Shown one piece after another: positions 57,931 to 64,000 of a DNA stretch of 64,000 bases. A program made the position numbers and the translations under genes. The notes beneath the pieces are model-generated. The model did not search any database. It worked only from the letters and a program-made list of their open reading frames with translations, and had not been told where the DNA came from. Location of the stretch: NCBI GenBank assembly GCA_937920725.1, contig CALEUW010000010.1, forward strand, positions 1 through 64,000, written 5' to 3'. The stretch comes from UMGS1601 sp900553335. Its GTDB lineage: Bacteria; Bacillota; Clostridia; Oscillospirales; Ruminococcaceae. Position 1 is the first letter of the stretch, and the number at the start of each line of letters is the position of its first letter.

Positions 57931-60069
57931 TGCCTTTTTAACAAACGAAAAATCTACCTTACCATCTGAAATATTACAGTTTTCTATTTTTACCGTTACT
58001 CTATCTCCGACAGAATACCGCTCTGAAGTGTTGTTGTTTTTCAAGGTCATTAAATCGGTAACAGAATATTCCCCGTCAGAAAGGCTTTCTATTCGGACTA
58101 ATCCCTCGCAGGTGTTGTCAAGCATTACAAAGAATCCGAAATCCATAACCGAGCATATCACTCCATCTGCCTGCTGACCTATCATCTTTGAAAGATATTC
58201 CGCTTTATAGCAGTCATCACAGCTTCTCTCAACACTCATAGCCGTTATCTCTGCTTCACTCGAACGTGTAGCGGCAGCATAAACAAACTTATTAAACTTC
58301 GCCCTGATTCGCCCTGAATCCTTACAGCTCAAATATTCGCTCATTATTCTGTGTATTGCAAGATCCGGATATCTTCTTATCGGAGAAGTAAAATGAGCGT
58401 AATCGTCAAGCACCAGTCCGAAATGCCCCAATTCCTCTTCACTGTATCTCGCTTTAGCCATGCTTCTCAGCACAAGCGAATTTACAACAGCTGCTGAGGG
58501 CTTATCCCTAACATCTTCAAGCACATCGCTTAAGCTTTTAGCTGAAACACCGTTTTTAAAGCTATGAGGAACATTTAAAATGTTTAAAACCTCGCTGAGT
58601 GAATATATTTTTTCTTCGTTCGGATTCTCATGAACTCTATATACAAAAGGAAGCTCATTGTCCTTTGCAAATTTAGCTGCGGCTTCGTTTGCCATAAGCA
58701 TGAAATCTTCAATTATTTCTTCGCTCTCTCCTCTTTCATGCTTTACAACCCCTACGCAAACATCGTTTTCGTCTATCACGACAGCTCCCTCTGCACTTTC
58801 TATCTGAGGAGAGCCTCTGCTGATACGATTTTTCTTGAGTATTTTTGCAAGCTCACTCATTGCAGAAAATGACGAGCTTACTTCTCTGTACTTTTCCAAA
58901 AGCTCGGAGTTTCGGCTGCCCGCTAAAATTTCGTTTATTTCGCTGTACACTCCCTTTACCTTCGAACGAATGACCGTTTTCTTAAAGTCATAGCTTTTAA
59001 GATGTCCCGACTTATCAATCTTCATAAAGCAGGAAAATGCAAGTCTGTCCTCTCCCTCGTTAAGCGAGCATATTCCGTTTGAAAGAACTTTTGGCAGCAT
59101 AGGAACAACCTTATTTGCATAATACACACTAGTACCTCGATCAAACGCTTCGTTGTCGAGAGCGCTTTTAGGCAAAACGTAATGAGAAACATCAGCAATA
59201 TGCACACCAAGGCTGTAGCCGTCTGAAGTTTTTTGAACACTTACAGCGTCGTCAATATCCTTGGTGTATGCACTGTCGATAGTAAATATTTTCTCTCCTC
59301 TTAAGTCAGTTCTGTTTTTTAATTCCTTTTGTATCTCATTAAAATCAGAAACCTCATCTGCATTTTTTAAAACTTCGCCTGAAAATTCCGTATTTATACC
59401 GTTTACTTTTAAAATACCTTCTGCGCAGACAGAAGCTTTTTGTGCGCTTCCTAAGTTCGATACTATCTCACATCTATGCTCATTGTGACGTTTTCCTCTT
59501 TTAGTTATTTTAGCGACCACCTTATCACCTGAGGTCAATCGAAACTCCAGAGGGTTTTCAAAAATTATTTCATACTGATTAAACATATCCGGAATTAAAA
59601 GGTTAAAGTTTTCACCTATTATAACTCCTGTAAAAAGGCTGAAATTCTCTTCGCAGACCTCCGTTACTTCGCCCTCAAGAGAATTTCCGCTTGAGTTTAA
59701 AAGTCTGATAAGAACAATATCTCCCGGAAGCGCCCCAAGCAAATTCCGTCCGCTTATAAAAACATCTTCACCCGTATCCTCGAGCCTTGCAAAGCCAAAG
59801 GTTTTATTAAGCCTTACAACCTTTGCCTTTTTCAAGTTCTTTTTTGATAAAAGCTTTATTCCGTCCTTTCCCTCCGTTATCATATTTTTCTTTTTAAGTC
59901 CTTCAAGACATTTTGTAAATTCTGCAAAGTCAAATCTTTTACTGCGCATCTCCTTTAAAAGAGATTTGTACTTAACAGGATTAGCAGAGTGTTTTTTCAA
60001 ATAATCTAAAATCTTTTTTGAGTAATCTGTCTTTTTTGTATTTTTCATTTTTATTTTTTTCTTTTTCAT
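57928..60069 (-). CDS. rnr: Ribonuclease R
   Basis: This 3'-to-5' exoribonuclease degrades structured RNA. The 713-residue protein has a basic start and winged-helix segment (about 1-75), two cold-shock-like OB domains (about 80-230), the RNB catalytic domain with FTIDSAYTKDIDDAVSV, the acidic metal-binding site, and HFTSPIRRYPDLAIHR, and a C-terminal S1 domain (about 630-710). AAAGGAAG precedes the ATG. It follows secG (329 bp from start to start), the usual secG-rnr order in Firmicutes; smpB, often next, is not here. Confidence 0.95.
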   Translation of the reverse strand: MKKKKIKMKNTKKTDYSKKILDYLKKHSANPVKYKSLLKEMRSKRFDFAEFTKCLEGLKKKNMITEGKDGIKLLSKKNLKKAKVVRLNKTFGFARLEDTGEDVFISGRNLLGALPGDIVLIRLLNSSGNSLEGEVTEVCEENFSLFTGVIIGENFNLLIPDMFNQYEIIFENPLEFRLTSGDKVVAKITKRGKRHNEHRCEIVSNLGSAQKASVCAEGILKVNGINTEFSGEVLKNADEVSDFNEIQKELKNRTDLRGEKIFTIDSAYTKDIDDAVSVQKTSDGYSLGVHIADVSHYVLPKSALDNEAFDRGTSVYYANKVVPMLPKVLSNGICSLNEGEDRLAFSCFMKIDKSGHLKSYDFKKTVIRSKVKGVYSEINEILAGSRNSELLEKYREVSSSFSAMSELAKILKKNRISRGSPQIESAEGAVVIDENDVCVGVVKHERGESEEIIEDFMLMANEAAAKFAKDNELPFVYRVHENPNEEKIYSLSEVLNILNVPHSFKNGVSAKSLSDVLEDVRDKPSAAVVNSLVLRSMAKARYSEEELGHFGLVLDDYAHFTSPIRRYPDLAIHRIMSEYLSCKDSGRIRAKFNKFVYAAATRSSEAEITAMSVERSCDDCYKAEYLSKMIGQQADGVICSVMDFGFFVMLDNTCEGLVRIESLSDGEYSVTDLMTLKNNNTSERYSVGDRVTVKIENCNISDGKVDFSFVKKA

Positions 60070-60114
60070 TTCATCTTCCTTTCAAAAGTTATTCTTCCCA
60101 AAAAGCCGTAAAAA

Positions 60115-60145
60115 AAGCCCCGTGTTTTCACAGGGGCTTAAAGTT
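60115..60145 (-). terminator. Terminator between secG and rnr
   Basis: AAGCCCCGTG and CACAGGGGCTT form a stem with a short T-rich loop. On the minus strand it is followed by seven T, so it ends or attenuates the secG transcript before rnr. Confidence 0.8.
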
Positions 60146-60146
60146 C

Positions 60147-60398
60147 TTAGAATCTGTAACTTATAAAGTTTACAACCAGCGTAACTACGAAAAGTATAAT
60201 CGCCGCAACTTTAGTTATTCGTGAAAGCTTTGCATCTCTGGTTCTGCTCTTATTAGTCGCATAGAAAGAATCGTTTGAACCGCCTCCGATTGCCGAATTA
60301 AGTCCTTGTTCCTTTCCTTCCTGAACCAAAACGATCAAAATAATAGCAATGCAGCTTATTAACAGTAAAATTCCACTGATGATTTCAAGAGTTGTCAT
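60147..60398 (-). CDS. secG: Preprotein translocase subunit SecG
   Basis: SecG supports the SecYEG protein-export channel. The 83-residue protein has two membrane helices (about 5-28 and 62-80) separated by VQEGKEQGLNSAIGGGSNDSFYATNKSRTRDAKLSRIT, the conserved SecG loop. GGAGG precedes the ATG. It lies upstream of rnr, as in many Firmicutes. Confidence 0.93.
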   Translation of the reverse strand: MTTLEIISGILLLISCIAIILIVLVQEGKEQGLNSAIGGGSNDSFYATNKSRTRDAKLSRITKVAAIILFVVTLVVNFISYRF

Positions 60399-60497
60399 AT
60401 TTAAAAACCTCCGATATTTTTATATAATATTCACTTTTTGTAAAGGCTAAAAATTAGTATAACACATTCTTTTGTAAAATTCAAGTGTTTTTTTTAT

Positions 60498-61433
60498 TTA
60501 TTCCAAATTTTCTCCAAAAAGCTGAGCTAAAAACACGCTTCGCTCCTGCTCGTTCATCGCCAGAACCTGTTCTTTTGTATAACCCATCTTTTCGAGTTCC
60601 TTGTCAGTCACTCCCAGAGAATCAAAAAGCGCAAGTATATATTCATCAGATGAAGGCGTATTGTTTTTATTCTGCAAAAGCTCTGTTTCTGTTATTTCTG
60701 TATAGTCATCAGGAAGCACAAAAACCGATTCGTCAGCCTCGTTTTTAAATTCTGAAACCGTAAAGTCGGACTGAATAACCGTTTCCAAAATATTTGAATC
60801 ATACCTTATAATCTTAAGCGTAGTGTTGTCAAAGAAATACGAAACGGTCTGCTCCTCACCGACATTGTTTTTTATCTCATAACGTTCTCTTATATAATTT
60901 TCACCGTTATATTCAACCTCATATGTGTCAAGCGATTTCAGCGTTTTCAGACTCGGAAGATATGTGTTTATACCCGCCCTTATGCTGTCACTCGTTTTCG
61001 ACTCGCATTTTGCATAGGTTTTATCGTTCACGTTTAAAACATATGCAACAGAATCGGTAATTAAATACTCAGAGCTTGCAGCTACGGTTGTTACATTATA
61101 GTAATACTTGTCACCTTCAAAAGAAGAAATTTTTACAGGGTTTTCCGATATAAGTCCCATAGAATGAGTTTCTAGAGTTCCTGTAAGAGTAAACGTTCCG
61201 CCGTTTATTATATCCATATATCTGTTTATTCTGCTCTTCTCGCCGCTAAGCTCTTTTATTTCCGTAACACCCGACTGAAGTATTCCGCTTCCGACTTCTT
61301 CAGTCGCCTGAACAGTAGATTCGGATACTTTTTCTTCTTTTGAGATAGTAGCCTTATTTTCATTACCGCAGGCGCAAAAAGCTGTAAGCGCTACTGAAAC
61401 CGACAAAACTAAAGCACAAATTTTTTTAATCAA
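60498..61433 (-). CDS. Putative lipoprotein of unknown function
   Basis: This 311-residue protein has a lipoprotein signal (FCACGN, Cys near residue 21) and an acidic Thr/Ser linker. A LolA/lipoprotein-like beta domain (about 65-245: GGTFTLTGTLETHS, FEGDKYYYNVTT, NYIRERYEIKNN) follows, and then a C-terminal helical motif (EKMGYTKEQVLAMNEQERSVFLAQLFG). The start is TTG (61433) with GGAGGGG ahead. It lies 34 bp after the PFL gene and may be in that operon. No function can be given. Confidence 0.7.
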   Translation of the reverse strand: MIKKICALVLSVSVALTAFCACGNENKATISKEEKVSESTVQATEEVGSGILQSGVTEIKELSGEKSRINRYMDIINGGTFTLTGTLETHSMGLISENPVKISSFEGDKYYYNVTTVAASSEYLITDSVAYVLNVNDKTYAKCESKTSDSIRAGINTYLPSLKTLKSLDTYEVEYNGENYIRERYEIKNNVGEEQTVSYFFDNTTLKIIRYDSNILETVIQSDFTVSEFKNEADESVFVLPDDYTEITETELLQNKNNTPSSDEYILALFDSLGVTDKELEKMGYTKEQVLAMNEQERSVFLAQLFGENLE

Positions 61434-61467
61434 ATTAAACCCCTCCGTATATTACACACAATAAGTG

Positions 61468-62823
61468 TTAATTCTTCAGCGACTGCATAGGCGCCGGTAT
61501 CTGTCCTCCTCGGTTTATAAACTTTGAAGCTGATTCATTCTTTAAAGGCATAACAGGTCCGCAGCCAAAGAGTCCGCCCCAGTCAAGCTCCTCGCCGACC
61601 TTTTTACCGATTGCAGGAATAATTCTTACAGCAGTTGTCTTTGAATTCACCATGCCTATAGCCGCTTCATCCGCAATTATCGCAGCAAGCGTATCCTCAG
61701 CAGTATCTCCCGGAACTACTATCATATCAAGTCCTACTGAACAAACCGCCGTCATAGCTTCGAGTTTTTCTATGCAAAGTGTTCCCGCTTTAGCCGCTTC
61801 TATCATTCCTGCATCCTCAGATACAGGGATAAACGCACCGGAAAGTCCGCCGATTCTCGAACAAGCCATAACGCCGCCTTTTTTAACTGCATCGTTTAGC
61901 ATTGCAAGCGTTGCGGTAGTTCCGTGAGTTCCGCATCTCTCAAGCCCTATTTCCTCTAGGATATGTGCCACACTGTCGCCGACCGCAGGCGTAGGAGCCA
62001 GCGATAAATCCACTATTCCAAAAGGCACTCCCAACCGCTCCGATGCCGTAACACCGACAAGCTGTCCGATTCTTGTAATCTTATAAGAAGTTTTCTTTAT
62101 TATGTCAGCTATCTCGGAAATATTGGCATCAGGGTGCTTGGAAAGCGCACTTCTTACAACTCCCGGTCCCGATACGCCGACGTTTATCATGCAGTCAGGC
62201 TCTCCGACTCCGTGAAAAGCACCTGCCATAAACGGGTTATCTTCAACTGCATTGCAAAATACAACTAGCTTTGCCGCTCCGAAACAAGCCTTGTCAACTG
62301 TTTTTTCAGCGCACTCTTTGATTATCTTTCCCATTATTTTACAAGCATCTAAATTTATTCCGGTCTTTGTAGAACCGATGTTTACAGACGAACAAACTCT
62401 CTCTGTAACGCTAAGAGCTTCCGGAATAGAGTTAATAAGCTCTATATCTCCGGCTGAAAAGCCCTTTTGAACTAATGCCGAATATCCGCCGATAAGATTT
62501 ACTCCTACCGCCTTTGCTGCTTCGTCCATAGCTTTAGCAAAAGGAACAGGCGAGCATTTACAAGCAGCAGAAATTATAGCTATCGGAGTTACGGAAATTC
62601 TTTTATTTATAATTGGAATACCGAATTCCTTTTCAATCTCTTCTCCGACCTTAACTAAGTTCTTTGCCTTGTCGGTTATCTTATCATAAACCTTTTTGCA
62701 GGCAACATCAATATCGCTGTCAATACAATCGAGAAGAGATATTCCCATTGTTATAGTTCTGATATCAAGACATTCATCCTGAATCATTCTGATAGTTTCT
62801 AATATGTCATAGGCATTGAGCAT
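61468..62823 (-). CDS. PFL family protein (UPF0210)
   Basis: This 451-residue cytoplasmic protein is typical of the UPF0210/PFL family (MLNAYDILETIRMIQDECLDIRTITMGISLLDC start; GVGEPDCMINVGVSGPGVV; MPLKNESASKFINRGGQIPAP end). The family is related to pyruvate formate-lyase-like folds but lacks the glycyl-radical C-terminus, so PFL activity should not be assumed. It is nearly always paired with an ACT-domain UPF0237 protein, encoded 20 bp upstream here. GGGAGG precedes the ATG. Confidence 0.92.
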   Translation of the reverse strand: MLNAYDILETIRMIQDECLDIRTITMGISLLDCIDSDIDVACKKVYDKITDKAKNLVKVGEEIEKEFGIPIINKRISVTPIAIISAACKCSPVPFAKAMDEAAKAVGVNLIGGYSALVQKGFSAGDIELINSIPEALSVTERVCSSVNIGSTKTGINLDACKIMGKIIKECAEKTVDKACFGAAKLVVFCNAVEDNPFMAGAFHGVGEPDCMINVGVSGPGVVRSALSKHPDANISEIADIIKKTSYKITRIGQLVGVTASERLGVPFGIVDLSLAPTPAVGDSVAHILEEIGLERCGTHGTTATLAMLNDAVKKGGVMACSRIGGLSGAFIPVSEDAGMIEAAKAGTLCIEKLEAMTAVCSVGLDMIVVPGDTAEDTLAAIIADEAAIGMVNSKTTAVRIIPAIGKKVGEELDWGGLFGCGPVMPLKNESASKFINRGGQIPAPMQSLKN

Positions 62824-62843
62824 TAAAATTTTCCTCCCGATTA

Positions 62844-63113
62844 TTAGATGTGGTGCATACAGTTAAAAACGCTCTCGTGCATAGCGTGTATTTTAAGTCC
62901 CATTTCATCGCCGGCTGCTGTCATTTTGTCGCTTAACACTCCGAATTCCGTATTAAGCTTTGAAATGTCAACAAGCATTATCATTGCAAACATATCCTGC
63001 AAAACAGACTGTGTAACCTCTATTACATTCGCATTGTATTCAGAACAAATTGCGGACACCTTAGCAAGAATTCCGACAGCGTCCTTTCCTATTACAGTAA
63101 CAATCGCTCTCAT
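62844..63113 (-). CDS. ACT-domain protein (UPF0237)
   Basis: This 89-residue protein is a single ACT domain (RAIVTVIGKDAVGILAKVSAICSEYNANVIEVTQSVLQDMFAMIMLVDISKL), a fold that binds amino acids and regulates enzymes. It is always coupled with the UPF0210/PFL gene, suggesting that it controls that protein. It starts at the ATG at 63113 (GGAGG eight bases ahead); the longer frame to 63128 is not supported. Confidence 0.92.
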   Translation of the reverse strand: MRAIVTVIGKDAVGILAKVSAICSEYNANVIEVTQSVLQDMFAMIMLVDISKLNTEFGVLSDKMTAAGDEMGLKIHAMHESVFNCMHHI

Positions 63114-63269
63114 ATTTACTACCTCCATACTTAAATTTATTCTTAGCTACAGTATAACATAAAAATCCAGTTTTGCAAACCGTTTTAAAAGATTTTTTCT
63201 TTTGCACTTTAAATTTGATGAATTTTATGGTATACTCAATACAAAAAATAATGAAAAGGTGAATAAAAA

Positions 63270-64000
63270 ATGAAATTCAACGGACTTATCGACTGTCATA
63301 CTCATACGTCCTTCTCTCCCGATTCCGAAGAGCCTGCAATCAATATGATTGAAAAGGCTATCTCGCTTGGACTTTCGGCATACGCGATAACAGACCACTG
63401 CGAATGCAACCGCTGGTATTCTATGGAGCATTACGGCGCAAAGGAAAACGGATATGACACATGGGATTTTAATAAAGATTACGAAAGAAGCGTCAGCTTT
63501 GTGACAAATATGAAAGAAGAATACAAAGGTAAGCTAAATCTTATCTGCGGAATAGAGCTTGGTCAGGCAACCCACGACTATTACATTGCCGACAAGATTG
63601 CAGAAGACTCACGTCTTGATTTTATAATCGGCTCAATGCATCAGCTTCCTAACAATGATGACTTTGCATTTATCAAATACGAAAACTATGATTATCAAGG
63701 TATAATGAATCTTATCGAGGACTATTACAAGGAGCTTTATAAGCTTTGCTGTTGGGGAAAATTCGATGTTCTCGGTCATGTTACCTACACTCTAAGATAT
63801 ATAGAAGGAAACGCAGGCATAAAAGTAGATATGTCTAAATTTGAGGATTTGATTCGGGAATGCTTCAAAAAGCTGATTGAATCAGGAAAAGGAATAGAAA
63901 TAAATACCTCAGGACTTCGTCAAAAATACGGCAAACCGTTTCCCCACAAAGAAATTCTTGAAATTTACAAGGAACTCGGCGGAGAGATACTTTCTCTCGG
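63270..64000 (+). CDS. PHP-domain histidinol-phosphatase (3' partial)
   Basis: This gene starts at 63270 and runs off the right edge after about 243 residues. The visible part has the PHP metal-binding motifs: CHTHTSFSPDSEE near the start, AITDHCECN, GIELGQ, IIGSMHQLP, and DVLGHVTY. This is the HisJ/HisK family that dephosphorylates histidinol phosphate in histidine synthesis, although other PHP phosphoesterases look alike. AAGGTGA precedes the ATG. It is divergent from the ACT/PFL operon. No other his gene is in the window. Confidence 0.85.
   Translation, partial: MKFNGLIDCHTHTSFSPDSEEPAINMIEKAISLGLSAYAITDHCECNRWYSMEHYGAKENGYDTWDFNKDYERSVSFVTNMKEEYKGKLNLICGIELGQATHDYYIADKIAEDSRLDFIIGSMHQLPNNDDFAFIKYENYDYQGIMNLIEDYYKELYKLCCWGKFDVLGHVTYTLRYIEGNAGIKVDMSKFEDLIRECFKKLIESGKGIEINTSGLRQKYGKPFPHKEILEIYKELGGEILSL

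Noticed and set aside
57698..57941. Ile/Val/Thr-rich frames on both strands
   Set aside because: They arise from the AAC/GAT/TAT codon repeats of the SH3 protein tail.
61468..62823. Pyruvate formate-lyase activity for the PFL-family protein
   Set aside because: The glycyl-radical C-terminal motif and the paired catalytic cysteines of true PFL are not visible.

Overview
The window looks like a chromosomal segment of a low-GC, strictly anaerobic gut Clostridia member, most likely of the Oscillospiraceae/Ruminococcaceae. The reasons are: the only ribonucleotide reductase seen is the anaerobic NrdD/NrdG type; there is a secreted GH30 enzyme with a C-terminal type I dockerin (a cellulosome trait); PEPCK is of the GTP type; the ACT/PFL (UPF0237/UPF0210) pair and the NifU-like/GGGtGRT pair are typical of anaerobic Firmicutes; ribosome-binding sites are strong GGAGG types; and many promoters are near-consensus sigma-A sites with 17-bp spacers. 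No rRNA, CRISPR array or intact transposase was seen.

Left edge (1-5.3 kb): a truncated ribbon-helix-helix gene and a divergent XRE regulator sit around a consensus promoter carrying two copies of an AGCCTA/TAGGCT operator. A DUF2975-XRE pair follows. Next comes a previously unlisted candidate type I toxin-antitoxin locus (30-aa hydrophobic peptide plus convergent antisense RNA). The nrdD-nrdG-dut operon follows, with a NrdR box upstream and a divergent Crp/Fnr regulator.

5.3-9.65 kb: a GyrI-like gene, tRNA-Ser(CGA), and then an accessory stretch of unknown genes, a MerR-TipAS regulator with its 19-bp-spacer promoter, and the debris of a site-specific recombinase.

9.65-21 kb is the most striking region. 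A seven-gene minus-strand operon encodes two SipW-type signal peptidases, three TasA/camelysin-like fibre proteins, a membrane-anchored protein with a PPNTG sorting-like tail, and a 1541-residue repeat adhesin. It is divergent from an AgrC/AgrA-like two-component system. The operon promoter has perfect -35 and near-perfect -10 boxes, with two direct repeats 20 bp apart just upstream, the arrangement expected of a LytTR-type activator site. This looks like a regulated extracellular-matrix (biofilm fibre) locus.

21-29.5 kb: aroA, small accessory genes, lysA-guaA, an isochorismatase-fold hydrolase, small membrane proteins and tRNA-Ala(CGC). 29.5-34.3 kb: an SGNH esterase with fibronectin repeats, then a DUF6106-acpS-nnr-lipoprotein operon. 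34.3-42.6 kb: cell-surface proteins, a TrpXYZ-like ABC importer with an internal terminator, an ArsP_2-type metal exporter and a CDF transporter.

42.6-49 kb: gtrA, pyrE, an amidohydrolase whose 3' end carries a 230-bp duplication/insertion, a CNNM-type transporter, a structured leader ahead of a CBS-domain gene, and an LCP ligase. 49-64 kb: the NifU-like/GGGtGRT pair, integrase debris, GH30-dockerin with an AraC regulator, a YoaK-like protein, pckG, an SH3 protein with an Asn/Tyr/Asp tail, rnr-secG, a lipoprotein, PFL-ACT, and a truncated PHP-family histidinol-phosphatase gene running off the right end.
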